Assembly (NCBI GenBank): GCA_003252075.1
Contig: QKDO01000080.1
Coordinates: 1-64,000 of the forward strand
DNA from: Nitrospirota bacterium
Lineage (GTDB): Bacteria > Nitrospirota > Thermodesulfovibrionia > Thermodesulfovibrionales > UBA6898
Direction: 5' to 3'
DNA: 64,000 bases
Below, piece after piece: positions 42,917 through 52,814 of the stretch. Positions within the stretch are counted from its first letter, which is position 1, and each line of letters starts with the position of its first letter. A program made the position numbers and the translations under genes. The notes beneath the pieces were generated by a model, which was not told where the DNA came from, did no database searches, and saw only the letters and a list, made by a program, of their open reading frames with translations.

Positions 42917-43642
42917 GTGCAGGAATACTTGAAACGTCTTGTTCAACTGCAACAGGCAGACACCGCCATCCTGGAAAAGCGGAGATTCATCGACAAAGTC
43001 CCTCTTCGCGTCAATGAAGTAGACGAACCCCTCAGAAATGCCAAGGCAGAACTCGAGAAGATCCGCCAGAAGGCGACTGCCCTTGCAAAGAAAAAAAAGG
43101 AGAGGGAATCAACCCTGACGGAGACTCAGGAGAAGATCGCGAAGATGAAGAACCGCGCGTCCGATCTCAAGACCAATAAAGAATACCAGGCGCACCTGAA
43201 GGAGATCGAGGTCTCTGAAAAAGAGATCGGCAACATTGAAGAGCAGATCCTGACACTCATGGATGAGATGGAAGCCATGGAAAAGGAGATATCAGCGCGG
43301 GAAAAGAGCGTGAGGGCCGAAGAGGAAAAGATACAGGCCTTCAAAAAGGAACTTGATGCCGAGGTATCCCGGCTCGATCAGGAACTGGCCGTGCTTAAGG
43401 AAGACAGGGCAAAGACCGTATCCCAGCTTGAGCCCGACATCTATGCGACCTATCTCGCACTCCTGAAAAGGGGCAATGGCATGGCCATGGCCAGGGCTGA
43501 CCAGGAAATCTGTCTCGGCTGCAACATGAATATCCCTCCACAGCTTTTTGTGGAGATCAGGAAGAACGAAGACCTTATCCAATGTCCGCAGTGCCACCGA
43601 ATCCTGTACTATGAAGAAGAGAGACCCGCAGGGCAGGCATAG
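42917..43642 (+). CDS. coiled-coil zinc-ribbon protein
   Basis: A 241-residue protein. Residues 5-185 form a long antiparallel coiled coil (ERESTLTETQEKIAKMKNRA and onward). The C-terminus is a four-Cys zinc ribbon (CLGCNMNIPPQLF, then CPQCHRILYYEE). This matches a widespread family of coiled-coil C4-type zinc-ribbon proteins of unclear role, often near rnpB or Nif3-like genes. GTG 42917 follows GGAGG by four bases; TTG 42914 is an alternative. It lies 17 bases after the tRNA, so it is probably co-transcribed with it. Confidence 0.88.
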   Translation: MQEYLKRLVQLQQADTAILEKRRFIDKVPLRVNEVDEPLRNAKAELEKIRQKATALAKKKKERESTLTETQEKIAKMKNRASDLKTNKEYQAHLKEIEVSEKEIGNIEEQILTLMDEMEAMEKEISAREKSVRAEEEKIQAFKKELDAEVSRLDQELAVLKEDRAKTVSQLEPDIYATYLALLKRGNGMAMARADQEICLGCNMNIPPQLFVEIRKNEDLIQCPQCHRILYYEEERPAGQA

Positions 43643-43711
43643 CCGAAGACCCCAAAAGACTTCCCAAAGCGAAAGATTTTATTATATAATTATAAAAACT
43701 AGTTATAAACT

Positions 43712-44129
43712 GCCGGAGCAGTCCAGGTAGTCGCCCATGGAACGCAGATGCGCATCATGGGAGGAAAGTCCGAGCTCCACAGGGCAAGGCGCTCCGTAAC
43801 ACGGAGTCCCGGCAACGGGAAGGAAAGTGCCACAGAAAGGGAAACCACCCTGTACAAGGGAACGGGTGAAAAGGTGTCCGCCTCCGGCGGATCCGCTGTT
43901 TTGGCGGAAGGTAAGAGCTCACCAGTGTCTCGGGTGACCGGGCAGCTTGGTAAACCCCGCCTGGAGCAAGGCCAAATAGGTTCTGTTATGAGAGGTGCCC
44001 CCTCAATTCCCTTTGTGGGAGACAGAACGGGTTAGGCCGCATGATCCCGGCTGAGAGGCCGGGGCTGAGATGAATGACTACCGTCCCGATCTTCGGGATG
44101 ACAGAACTCGGCTTACGGACTGCTTCGGC
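43712..44129 (+). ncRNA. rnpB: RNase P RNA (bacterial type A)
   Basis: Paired ends GCCGGAGCAGTCC and GGACTGCTTCGGC form P1. The conserved core GAGGAAAGTCCGAGCTCCAC lies at about 43760-43785, GTGCCACAGAAA near 43827 and AGAACTCGGCTTA near the 3' end. The long variable hairpins between are consistent with type A. The transcript cleaves tRNA leaders. TATAAT at 43685-43690 is a possible -10, with only a weak -35. The tRNA and zinc-ribbon genes are immediately upstream. Confidence 0.95.
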
Positions 44130-44161
44130 AGATAGTCAGGACAGAAAGCTAAAGGAGAGCC

Positions 44162-45070
44162 ATGGAAGATCACAAACTCAAGGTGTTCTGTACGGTAGCT
44201 GAAACGAAAAGCTTTTCTAAGACATCCGAGATTATCCATCTTACCCAGCCAGCCGTCAGCCTCCAGATCCAGGCACTCGAGGAAATCTATGAGACAAAAC
44301 TCTTCGACCGGTCCAGCAGTACCGTGACGCTTACGCCGGCAGGTGAAGTGCTGTACAAGTATGCCAAGGAGATCCTGAGTCTGTATGCGAATGCAGAGAA
44401 GGTGATCGGTGAGCTTACCGGGCTCGTCAAAGGCAGCATCAGCATCGGCGCAAGCTCGACCATCGGCAATTACGTCCTCCCCGTGGTCATCACGGATTTC
44501 AAAAAGACCCATCCGAAGATCAAGATCCACCTCCTGGTCGGCAATACCAAACGCGTTGTTGAGCTGCTCAACTCCGGCAATATCGACCTTGGCCTGGTCG
44601 AAGGCGAGGTCACGCGTCAGAAGATGATCGTTGAAAAGATTCTTTCGGACGAACTTGTCCTTATTGTCCCGTCATATCACCCGTGGGCGAAGAAAAAGGA
44701 TATCTCGGTCAGCGAGCTTACGAAGGAGCCGTTCATCTTCAGGGAAGGCGGTTCCGGCACGCGCCAGATGATCGAGAAGTTTCTCGCGATGCATGGCATA
44801 GCTCCTCAGGAGATGAAAATATCCATGGTGCTCGGCAGCACGGTGGCGATCAAGGAGGCGGTCGAGAACGGGTTGGGGATCTCTATCGTCTCTCGCTGGG
44901 CGGCGCGGAAGGAAAGCAAATACGGAACGCTCAGTCTCCTCAAGATAAAAGAGCAGAAAATGATCAGGGAATTCTCTCTGATCACGAACAAGGGCGCGGT
45001 ATCCTCGCATGCCGTGGACGAATTTCTCACCTACCTGAAATCCTATCCGTTTACGAAACTTCTCTCGTAG
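44162..45070 (+). CDS. LysR-family transcriptional regulator
   Basis: A 302-residue LysR-type regulator. The N-terminal winged helix has FCTVAETKSFSKTSEIIHLT and QPAVSLQIQALEEIYETKLF. The effector domain has the substrate-binding fold (LVKGSISIGASSTIGNYVLP), close in type to CysB/CbbR-like members. AAAGGAGAG precedes the ATG. It follows rnpB and converges on the GH57 gene. The target and effector are unknown; LysR genes often regulate a divergent neighbour, but here none diverges. Confidence 0.9.
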   Translation: MEDHKLKVFCTVAETKSFSKTSEIIHLTQPAVSLQIQALEEIYETKLFDRSSSTVTLTPAGEVLYKYAKEILSLYANAEKVIGELTGLVKGSISIGASSTIGNYVLPVVITDFKKTHPKIKIHLLVGNTKRVVELLNSGNIDLGLVEGEVTRQKMIVEKILSDELVLIVPSYHPWAKKKDISVSELTKEPFIFREGGSGTRQMIEKFLAMHGIAPQEMKISMVLGSTVAIKEAVENGLGISIVSRWAARKESKYGTLSLLKIKEQKMIREFSLITNKGAVSSHAVDEFLTYLKSYPFTKLLS

Positions 45071-45098
45071 CATCTGCCTGCAGGTGGTGCGGCACAGG

Positions 45099-46703
45099 TC
45101 ACTTCCCTGCAAAAGTCCTGAAATCAATTTCCCTGAAGAGCGGGCTCTTCAGCTCGAGTAAGATCAGATGGTCCTCACGGACCGTGCCTGCCGAGACCTC
45201 TTTGCAGAGATCAAAGAAGTTGCCCATATGCTCCCGAAACGTAGCCTCTGCAAAGCCGGCGGCAGTTTCCGTCTTCATCATGAACGGCCAGTCGCTCGCC
45301 TGCGCGAGCAGGAGTTCGCGCGCTGCCTGGTTCAGGGCGCGTTCGAACACGCCGGTGGCAGTTCCGTGCTCTCTGCTGAGCCGCGACAGGGTCCCCGCAG
45401 CTTTCTTCAGGTGCCGGTAAATCCAGCTGTTTGCCGGAGCAAGCCAGACCTCGTGGAAACCATTCCTTCCCCAGCTCGAAGCAGACGGGCTTACCGTCTC
45501 GAATGCATCGTTCTCTGCAATATATTCGGACGGGGTCATAAACCTGCAGGTGCGGTGTCTTGAGGCGGGGCTTGCCAGTAAGCCGCGCAGCCATTCCGGC
45601 CCTTCATACCACCAGTGGCCGAAAAGTTCGGCGTCGAATGCGGCGGTAATGACCGGCCGTATCCGGAGGGCATTTCTGAGGGACAGAACCTGCTCGCTCC
45701 GTGCCTGCAGGAAATGCTCTGCGTGGCGCGCCGCCTGTTGCAGGCCCTGTTCAGGGAGATAGGGTTCTTTGTGTCCTGATTTTCCGGTCACCCGGTAATA
45801 TTTCATGCCCGTGAAGGTCCTGATCCCGCCGGGAAGATAGGGCTGTATATAGGTATCGTCAAGGTCAAAGCCGATGTCGCGATAGAAATCGCGGTAGACA
45901 GCATTCCCGGGATACCCTCCCCGTGAGCTCCATACCTGCGCGCATGACTGTGCGTCGCGCGCGTACACAATCAGCCCGGCAGGTGTCCTGACCGGACGAT
46001 AGATACTTTTTTTCGGCCTGGGCACGGCGTTGAGCACGCCATGGCTTTCGAGAAACACGTATCCGGTCCCTGCCGCCCTCGTGTAGGCGTCTAACCCCGG
46101 TGCATAACCGCATTCAGGAAGCCACATGCCCGAAGGCCGTTTTCCGAAATGCCTCTGAAAGGTGCTGAACCCGAGACCTATCTGCCCTCGCAGGGTTGCC
46201 GGCTCTGACATATGCAGGGGAAGAAACGCATGCGTTGCGGCACTGGTGATGCATTCGATCTTTCCCGAATGCCCGAGTGAGCGGAACGCAGGGATAAGAT
46301 TTCCCTTGCAGGTGCGGTCGAAGAAATGCTGGACCTCAAGGAACCGCGTATGGTACATCCGGGCCAGGGGGGCGAGAGCCGGGTCGTTCCTTGTCCTGAA
46401 GCGTTCTTTTTCCGCAAGGTCTATACGGCTTTCAAGGTATCGTTGAAAACGTTTCATCAGAAGCTTGTCATCCAGCATTTCCAGAAGGGATGGTGTAAGC
46501 GAAAGGGTGAGCCTGAAGTCAACACCATCGTTCAGAAGGTCCTCAAGGACCCGGATAAGGGGAATATACGATTCCAGCATCGCTTCATGCAGCCACGCCT
46601 CTTCGAGATGATTTTCATGTTCCGGATACCTGACATACGGGAGATGTGCATGGAGGACGAGAAGGAGATCACCCTGTGTTGCTGAAGCCGCGCTTCTTTT
46701 CAC
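45099..46703 (-). CDS. GH57 1,4-alpha-glucan branching enzyme
   Basis: A 534-residue glycoside hydrolase family 57 protein. The N-terminus is LLLVLHAHLPYVRYPEHENH. The nucleophile Glu is in GMWLPECGYAPG, the acid/base Asp in AAFDAELFGHWWYEGP, and the C-terminal DUF1957 domain includes SDWPFMMKTETAAGFAEATF. This architecture is that of GH57 branching enzymes, which form alpha-1,6 branches in glycogen; glgC is elsewhere in the window. It is convergent with the LysR gene, 28 bases between stops. Amylopullulanase-type activity is less likely given DUF1957. Confidence 0.9.
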   Translation of the reverse strand: MKRSAASATQGDLLLVLHAHLPYVRYPEHENHLEEAWLHEAMLESYIPLIRVLEDLLNDGVDFRLTLSLTPSLLEMLDDKLLMKRFQRYLESRIDLAEKERFRTRNDPALAPLARMYHTRFLEVQHFFDRTCKGNLIPAFRSLGHSGKIECITSAATHAFLPLHMSEPATLRGQIGLGFSTFQRHFGKRPSGMWLPECGYAPGLDAYTRAAGTGYVFLESHGVLNAVPRPKKSIYRPVRTPAGLIVYARDAQSCAQVWSSRGGYPGNAVYRDFYRDIGFDLDDTYIQPYLPGGIRTFTGMKYYRVTGKSGHKEPYLPEQGLQQAARHAEHFLQARSEQVLSLRNALRIRPVITAAFDAELFGHWWYEGPEWLRGLLASPASRHRTCRFMTPSEYIAENDAFETVSPSASSWGRNGFHEVWLAPANSWIYRHLKKAAGTLSRLSREHGTATGVFERALNQAARELLLAQASDWPFMMKTETAAGFAEATFREHMGNFFDLCKEVSAGTVREDHLILLELKSPLFREIDFRTFAGK

Positions 46704-46799
46704 CGTATGTAATGATACCCAATACCTCCTTTACAGGCAAGCTTGCTATTGCGCCGTCAAAATGTGATGATACGAAATCTTATGAACCAGGAGTCAGCG

Positions 46800-47657
46800 A
46801 TGCAGATCTTTCTCAACGATAAAATCGTTCCCGAACACGAGGCCGTGGTCTCGGTGTTCGATCACGGGTTCCTGTACGGCGACGGCATCTATGAGACCAT
46901 GCGCGCCTATGACGGCAAGGTCTTCATGCTCGGGCGGCATATCGAAAGGCTTGGCCGCTCTGCCGGTCTTATCCGCCTGCAGATCCCCGCGCCCCCGGTG
47001 ATTACGGATGCGGTATATGCGGCCCTGCTGGCAAACGGGCTGAAGAGCGCCTACATCCGTGTTTCGGTTTCGCGGGGAAAAGGACCGGTCGGGCTTGACC
47101 CCGCACTCTGTCCGCGTCCGACCTTTGTGGTGATCGCGGAGGAATTCAGGGAGTATCCTGATGAACTCTATGCCGGGGGTGTGAAGCTCATCATAGCACG
47201 GACGCGGCGCAACCTTATCGCGGCGCTCGACCCCAAGATAAAGTCTCTGAACTTTCTGAACAATATCCTTGCGAAGATAGAGGCAAAGGAGCGCAATGCC
47301 TATGAGGCGATCATGCTGAACGCCGACGGGTTTATCGCCGAGGGGACCGTATGCAACATCTTCTTCGTACGGGGTGGTGTTCTCTGCACACCCTCGGCCG
47401 AGGTGGGCGTGCTTGACGGCATCACGCGGGAACTGGTCATAGGCATGGCCGAAAAGGACGGCATTCCCGTGGAGGAAGGCAGATATCTACCGGAGGATAT
47501 CTTCCGGGCCTCAGAGGTGTTCTTTACGAACACGACCAGCGAGATCATGCCGGTAGCGCAGATTGAAGACATGCGGTATGAGATCGGTGCCGTAACCGGA
47601 GCATTGCGCAGACGTTACCGGGAATACGTTACGACGTATATCGCGGACAGAGCTTAG
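46800..47657 (+). CDS. class IV aminotransferase (IlvE/Dat-like)
   Basis: A 285-residue PLP fold-type IV enzyme, opening MQIFLNDKIVPEHEAVVSVF, with DHGFLYGDGIYETMRAY, the catalytic Lys in PKIKSLNFLNNILAKIEA, ADGFIAEGTVCNIFFV and FFTNTTSEIMPV. AGGAG precedes the ATG; a longer frame starting at 46743 is less likely. The family includes branched-chain aminotransferase, D-alanine aminotransferase and aminodeoxychorismate lyase. The sequence suits a branched-chain enzyme (EG-x-V-x-N-I), but substrate is not settled. Confidence 0.88.
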   Translation: MQIFLNDKIVPEHEAVVSVFDHGFLYGDGIYETMRAYDGKVFMLGRHIERLGRSAGLIRLQIPAPPVITDAVYAALLANGLKSAYIRVSVSRGKGPVGLDPALCPRPTFVVIAEEFREYPDELYAGGVKLIIARTRRNLIAALDPKIKSLNFLNNILAKIEAKERNAYEAIMLNADGFIAEGTVCNIFFVRGGVLCTPSAEVGVLDGITRELVIGMAEKDGIPVEEGRYLPEDIFRASEVFFTNTTSEIMPVAQIEDMRYEIGAVTGALRRRYREYVTTYIADRA

Positions 47658-47741
47658 CAGCCGGCACGCCGGCAGGGGTGCCGCACGTGATCATATATGC
47701 CCTATATCCCGGGAATGAACGGCTCATCATGAGGTCAATCG

Positions 47742-48806
47742 CTACTCCGGCATGGTTGCGAACAGATAGAGGGCAAATGACCCGAAGACAAACGGCACTG
47801 CCCATGCAGCAAGAAACGGCGGTACTATGCCTGCATAACCGATCGAGAGGGAAAAGGTATAGCCGAACCAGTAAAGAAGGCTGACACCCAGACCCATGCC
47901 GGCAGTGAACAGGCCGCTGTTCATCTTTGCCCTGCCGGCAAGCGAAATGCCCAGGAACATCATGAAAACATTTATCAGCGGGAAGGAGACCTTGGCATGC
48001 AGGTCGACGAAGAGCTTGATGTTGTGAAAACCGGCTGCCCGGAGCCGTTGGATGTAACGGTAGAGCTCTGCTATCCCCATTTCACCCGACGTTTTCATCT
48101 CCCGAGAGAATATGTCGGGAGAATCGAGATCGAGATACTCCATATTTCCCAGCTGCTCGCTTTTCCCCGTTTCATGTGTTAATACGGTCACGTTTTCAAG
48201 GACCCATCGCCCTGCATCCCACGTAGCCTTCTGCGCGGTGATCGTCTGTTTCAGGAAAGTCTCTCCCTGAACGAAGATGATGATGCCCTGTGCCACTTTC
48301 CTGTCCGGAACATAGAGCGCTATTTTTACCGGATTTCCCTTTTTGTCCTTGATCCAGAGATCACCTGAAGAAAGAACGGTCATCTTCCCTTTGCCTTCCA
48401 GCCTTGTCCTCAGCTCCGCAGCGCGCGTCGAAAAATCAGGAGCTATGACCTCGCTGATGAAAAATGCCCCCATGCTAATGAGCACACCGCTGATCACAAA
48501 AGGCCGGTAGATCATCCGCAGTCTGCCGCCGGCTGCCTTGATGGCGATTATTTCCTTTCTTCGTGCTGCCTGGCTGAAGGTGAAGAGGCTGCAGATGAGC
48601 ACCGACATGGGAAGGAGATACAGGAAAAATTTCGGGAAGTTAAAGCCCGCGTAGAGAACCAGGGACCCGATCGAAGGCTTGCTCGGCAGAAATTCGTCAA
48701 TATTCCCGATCAGGTCAATAAGACTGGCGAGCAGGGACAGGCCGCAGGCGATCAGGAGAAGGAGTTTGAAGAAATCGGCGAGGTACAGGCGGTGGACGAT
48801 CTTCAC
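47742..48806 (-). CDS. lptG: LPS export permease LptG
   Basis: A 354-residue YjgP/YjgQ family permease with three N-terminal and three C-terminal membrane helices around a periplasmic beta-jellyroll (LSSGDLWIKDKKGNPVKIAL, then KATWDAGRWVLENVTVL). It opens VKIVHRLYLADFFKLLLLIA from GTG 48806, which overlaps the lptF stop by four bases (GTGA). With LptF and the ATPase LptB it extracts LPS from the inner membrane. Confidence 0.92.
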   Translation of the reverse strand: MKIVHRLYLADFFKLLLLIACGLSLLASLIDLIGNIDEFLPSKPSIGSLVLYAGFNFPKFFLYLLPMSVLICSLFTFSQAARRKEIIAIKAAGGRLRMIYRPFVISGVLISMGAFFISEVIAPDFSTRAAELRTRLEGKGKMTVLSSGDLWIKDKKGNPVKIALYVPDRKVAQGIIIFVQGETFLKQTITAQKATWDAGRWVLENVTVLTHETGKSEQLGNMEYLDLDSPDIFSREMKTSGEMGIAELYRYIQRLRAAGFHNIKLFVDLHAKVSFPLINVFMMFLGISLAGRAKMNSGLFTAGMGLGVSLLYWFGYTFSLSIGYAGIVPPFLAAWAVPFVFGSFALYLFATMPE

Positions 48807-49888
48807 TGAAGGTTTGCCCTTCTGAACATTGCCAAGGAGAATATGCCGAGCAGGACCGTGGCAAGCCATGCCCCGAGATAGTGGGGAAGCTTGCCGGCCA
48901 TCACCAGGTTCTCGCCATAGATGAGCAGCACGTAATAGGCGGTGAAGACGAACAGGCCGAGCGCAAGGCCGCCGAGCTTCCCCGACTTCCCTGCGATGAG
49001 CGACAGGGGAGGGCCGAGAAAGACGAGAAAGATGCAGACAGCCGGCAGCGAGAACCTGCGGTACAGCTCAAGATAAAGGCCGGCCTTCAGCTTGTAGCCG
49101 TCTGCACTCTTTGCTCTCTGCAGAAGCTCCGCAGGGGTGTATTCCATTTTTCTCGGTGTTGAGGACTCGGAAGCGTCAAGGCTCAGCACCATGTTGTACC
49201 GCTCGAAGAAGAGTTCGGTCGTTGTTCTTGCTCCCGTGATGCTGATGTATCCGTTCTCCAGGGTAAGGACGATGTTTGTTCCGTCCTGCGGAACAAACCT
49301 GCCCTGTTTTGCCATAAGCACTTTGGGCTGGTCCTTCTGACGGTTGTCATAGATGAAAACATCCTCAAGCGTATCAGAGGATCTTTTGCCTTTGACAATG
49401 ATCACAATGTCCTTAAAAGATGAGTTGAAGGTGCCTTCCTCAAGGGCCAGCGCCGAGCGGGTGGTAACGATGGTCGTTATGGTCTCACGCACGTCGGCAC
49501 TGCTTTTGGGTCCCAGATAAAAGCTTACCGCAATGCCGGTAAGGAAGCAGAAGGCACCGAGGATGAAAACCGGCTGGGAGATCTTCAGGAAGTCCATCCC
49601 TGATGCGCGCAGGATGATGATCTCGCTGTCGTGGTTCATCCTTCCGTATACGAGCAATGTCGCGAGCAGCATGCCCATGGGGATGGTGAGCATCAGGAGC
49701 TGGGGCTGGAGATACAGGATGATCTTTGCCATGTCGATGAGCGTGGCCCCGACTCCCGAGAGGACCCTGCTCAGACGGACCAGTTTTTCCATCATCAGGA
49801 TCGAGTTCAGGAATGTGACGGTTATCAGAAATGTCGCAGCAAGCTCTTTCAGCGTTGTCCTGTGGATGATCTTCAGCATCGTGGACAT
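48803..49888 (-). CDS. lptF: LPS export permease LptF
   Basis: A 361-residue YjgP/YjgQ permease with six predicted membrane helices and the same periplasmic jellyroll arrangement. Landmarks are LKIIHRTTLKELAATFLITV, LTIPMGMLLATLLVYGRMNHDSE, EIIILRASGMDFLKI and FSLPAVCIFLVFLGPPLSLI. It pairs with LptG as the membrane half of the LPS extractor. lptB, lptA and lptC are not in this window. Confidence 0.92.
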   Translation of the reverse strand: MSTMLKIIHRTTLKELAATFLITVTFLNSILMMEKLVRLSRVLSGVGATLIDMAKIILYLQPQLLMLTIPMGMLLATLLVYGRMNHDSEIIILRASGMDFLKISQPVFILGAFCFLTGIAVSFYLGPKSSADVRETITTIVTTRSALALEEGTFNSSFKDIVIIVKGKRSSDTLEDVFIYDNRQKDQPKVLMAKQGRFVPQDGTNIVLTLENGYISITGARTTTELFFERYNMVLSLDASESSTPRKMEYTPAELLQRAKSADGYKLKAGLYLELYRRFSLPAVCIFLVFLGPPLSLIAGKSGKLGGLALGLFVFTAYYVLLIYGENLVMAGKLPHYLGAWLATVLLGIFSLAMFRRANLQ

Positions 49889-49947
49889 TGTAGCATATAT
49901 CTATCTGCTGCCATGAGGAGGCCGGCCGCGCTGATTAAGACCGCTTC

Positions 49948-50568
49948 TTACGGCCTGGGCCGGTATTTCCGGTGATGCCGTGGTGTGCGGTGGGTGCTGT
50001 CCGGAGGTTTTTTATTGCGCATGATCTCGACGAAGCAATCGGCGGCCCGAACTGCATCATAGGTCGGCGATGTCAGAATGTACGTCCAGTTGTTATACCC
50101 TTTTTCTATTGCCTGCTTCAGCCATCTGCATGCCCCTGCAGCATCATCTTTCGCAGCATGGATCTCGGCCATGCTGTTCAGCGCATAGATGTTTGCCGGG
50201 TTCAGATCAAGCGACCTGCGGATGTCTGTTTCGGCCCGGTCAAGATCACCCATGAGAAGAAAAGCGAAGCCCCTGTTGTTATAGGGCATGCCGTTTTCCG
50301 GCTTGAGCTCGATCGCCCGGTCGTAATCGGCGACCGCGAGGCTATAGCTGGCTGTCTGCATATAAACGTTCCCTCTGTTGTTATAGGCAAGGAAATAGTC
50401 AGGGTCGAGTTCGATTGCCCTGGTGTAGTCGGCTATGGCGCGGTCAAACTCCCGCTTCCGGAAATAGACATTCCCCCGTTCCTTGTATGCCCGGAAATTC
50501 GAAGGGTCCTCTGCTATCTGCCGGGAATATTTCGCAATATCAAGATCATATTTCCATGTCTTTGGCAT
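49948..50568 (-). CDS. TPR-repeat protein
   Basis: A 206-residue cytoplasmic protein with about four tetratricopeptide repeats (FRAYKERGNVYFRKREFDRA, FLAYNNRGNVYMQTASYSLA, MPYNNRGFAFLLMGDLDRAE and IYALNSMAEIHAAKDDAAGA). The tail is basic (RNKKPPDSTHRTPRHHRKYR). TPRs mediate protein contacts; partners are unknown. It lies about 60 bases upstream of lptF on the same strand and may be co-transcribed. Confidence 0.88.
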   Translation of the reverse strand: MPKTWKYDLDIAKYSRQIAEDPSNFRAYKERGNVYFRKREFDRAIADYTRAIELDPDYFLAYNNRGNVYMQTASYSLAVADYDRAIELKPENGMPYNNRGFAFLLMGDLDRAETDIRRSLDLNPANIYALNSMAEIHAAKDDAAGACRWLKQAIEKGYNNWTYILTSPTYDAVRAADCFVEIMRNKKPPDSTHRTPRHHRKYRPRP

Positions 50569-51085
50569 GTCGGTACCATACCCCTCAATCTAAGGCCCGA
50601 AAGCCTTTGCCCCCCTTTTACGGCTTATCTGCATTATCCTGATAAGTTGCTGATTATAACAGAAAAAACGGGTTAAAGGAAAAGATCCTCTGGTTGTTCT
50701 GTTTTGCTGGCATGCTGACAGGAACTTTTTTCAACACTCTGTTGCAGAAGAGCCACAGTTTTCCCCTCAGCGAAATATAAATAATTCTTAATTTTCAATG
50801 TCTTTTTTGTGGTATGTATATTGCTATCTTTTGCCAAGAGCAAGCTATATAAAAAGCATTTTTTCGCTTGACAGGGTTCTTTGAAAAACGGTTATAATGT
50901 GCAGCTCTTTGATTTATGAAAAAAACTTCATTCTTGCTGTTCTCCTGAAATGAAAAATATGGGAGACGGCATTTCTGAAAGGAGGTGGTTCGAGGAGCTT
51001 TATTGAAAAAGGCTGTTTGGTAGTTTTGTCGTAAAATCCGCCTTCGGCGGACACAATACTGAACTAACCGTAAGGAGGTTAGGAA
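50569..51085 (+). other. intergenic region and porin leader
   Basis: These 517 bases hold the promoter of the porin gene and a leader of about 180 bases. The leader contains AAAGGAGGTGG near 50977, not next to a start I can recognise, and a TCCGCC/GGCGGA hairpin near 51040. The far side, toward the TPR gene, is AT-rich and holds no gene I can support. Confidence 0.55.
50868..50898 (+). promoter_or_regulatory. porin promoter
   Basis: TTGACA (50868-50873) and TATAAT (50893-50898) are both perfect consensus hexamers, with a slightly long spacer of 19 bases, in an AT-rich setting. They point to the porin start about 190 bases downstream. Confidence 0.7.
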
Positions 51086-52525
51086 GTGAAGAAAATTATC
51101 GGAATTATCGTAGCAGCAGTTTTCGTCCTGGGCTTTGCAGCCAGCGCGTTCGCAATCCACGCTGAGATCCCTGCAGAGACCCAGGCTGTCATCGCAACCG
51201 GCGGCACCCAGATCACCATCGGTGGTGAGGTCAGGACCAGAGGCTGGTACCGGAAGAACCTTGGGGCTGCCGCATCCGTCAGCCCGGTTCTCGTAGGTCT
51301 TGACGGCCTCCCGGCTGTAAAGACTGGTGCAGTCGGCCAGTCTACCAAGTCATCTTCCTGGTATGACGAGCGCATTCGGCTTTCCGTAGACGCGAAGATT
51401 TCCCCGAACGTCCAGGGGTTCATCCAGATCGAGTCATCGGGAACCAACTTTGACAACACCAATGATAAGTATGTTTGGGGCACGAGCAATGGAAACTCCG
51501 GCTTCTCCAATGCTCATCCGACGTCAGAATTGGACTTCCTTCAGGCATGGATCCTCTACACGGGCCAGGGCCTGTTCGGCGTTCCTGCAGGCCTGAAGAT
51601 CGGCCATATGCCGCTCTCGCTCTCATACGGCCAGTTCTTTGACCACACCCAGATGGGCGACGATGCACTGGTCTTCTTCGTGAACCCGGTGAAGGAGATG
51701 CATATCGCAGCGCTCACCATCAAGCTTGCAGAAGGTGCGATCACTGACAATACGGACGACCTCGATGCATATGTCGGCTTGATGACCTACAAGTTCAGCG
51801 ATGCGATCACGGCAGGCATCAACTACACCTTCCTGAACAACTCTGACCTCGGCATGAGCCAGCAGGACCTCGGTCTCCATGCAAACGGCAATGTAGCCGG
51901 TTTCGGCTACAAGGCCCAGGTTGACTTCCAGTTCGGCAAGGTTCTGAAGGATGTTCCGGGCGTTGATGAGCTGACGTTCAAAGGCTGGGCTGCCCAGCTG
52001 AATGCTGATTACAACATTGACGCATTCAAAATCAGGGGTACCTTTGCATACGGCAGCGGTGAAAAAGACGCTACCAGCGACGACCTCAAGGAGTTCACCC
52101 CTTATGTGGGCAACATCCAGAACTATTCCCTCATCTATGAGTACAATGCTGCTACAACGGCGTTCAACAAGACCGGTGTTCTCAACCCTGCTAGCCCGTC
52201 TAACGGCCATGCAGCCGGCATAGCCAACACCACCTATGTGAACCTCGGCGGAGACTGGAAGGCAACAAAGGATGTAACGCTCTCGCTCGACGGTTACTGG
52301 TTCTGGGCTACGGAAACCGGCGCATGGGAAGATTTTACCGATCATAATGTTTCAAACAACGCCGGCTGGGAAATCGACGGCAAGATCAAGTATCAGGTTG
52401 CCAAGAACCTTACCTATCAGATCGATGCAGGCTATTTCAATTCAGGATCATTCTATGATGATGCCTATAATGTCGACAAGAAGGGCATTACCGTCCTCCG
52501 TCACCTGCTTCAGCTTAGCTTCTAA
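51086..52525 (+). CDS. outer-membrane porin-like beta-barrel protein
   Basis: A 479-residue exported protein. The signal peptide is KKIIGIIVAAVFVLGFAASA, with cleavage near AFA. The mature protein has many alternating strands rich in aromatic and Gly residues (TQITIGGEVRTRGWYRKN, FIQIESSGTNF, VTLSLDGYWFWATETGAWED), ending in the barrel-closing LLQLSF with C-terminal Phe, recognised by the Bam machinery. It starts at GTG 51086, seven bases after AAGGAGG. The family type is not settled; trimeric porins of similar length exist in related bacteria. It has its own promoter and a strong terminator, as expected for an abundant porin. Confidence 0.82.
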   Translation: MKKIIGIIVAAVFVLGFAASAFAIHAEIPAETQAVIATGGTQITIGGEVRTRGWYRKNLGAAASVSPVLVGLDGLPAVKTGAVGQSTKSSSWYDERIRLSVDAKISPNVQGFIQIESSGTNFDNTNDKYVWGTSNGNSGFSNAHPTSELDFLQAWILYTGQGLFGVPAGLKIGHMPLSLSYGQFFDHTQMGDDALVFFVNPVKEMHIAALTIKLAEGAITDNTDDLDAYVGLMTYKFSDAITAGINYTFLNNSDLGMSQQDLGLHANGNVAGFGYKAQVDFQFGKVLKDVPGVDELTFKGWAAQLNADYNIDAFKIRGTFAYGSGEKDATSDDLKEFTPYVGNIQNYSLIYEYNAATTAFNKTGVLNPASPSNGHAAGIANTTYVNLGGDWKATKDVTLSLDGYWFWATETGAWEDFTDHNVSNNAGWEIDGKIKYQVAKNLTYQIDAGYFNSGSFYDDAYNVDKKGITVLRHLLQLSF

Positions 52526-52561
52526 TTTCGGCGCGCATCAGACAATGCGCAGAAACTCACA

Positions 52562-52593
52562 AGACGGGGCGAGAAATCGCCCCGTCTTTTTTT
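52562..52593 (+). terminator. strong intrinsic terminator after porin
   Basis: AGACGGGGCGA and TCGCCCCGTCT form a perfect 11-pair stem with a GAAA tetraloop, followed by a seven-base T run. It lies about 37 bases after the porin stop codon. Confidence 0.95.
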
Positions 52594-52814
52594 GTGCTGG
52601 TCGCCGCAAAGAAAGAGTACTGATGCATTCCTTTTGACGCGAGATATGAGAAGACGATGCGCGATGGGCAACAGGATCTGAAGAGATCTTCAGAAATGGG
52701 TTGGGAAGCGACAGGATGCTGAAGGCAACTGCGTCCCCGCAGGGGCTGCATAACAGGGGCGGCAATGCGCTCTTCCGTATTACGGGCGGATTACCTCGCG
52801 GGTCTAAAAAGCGG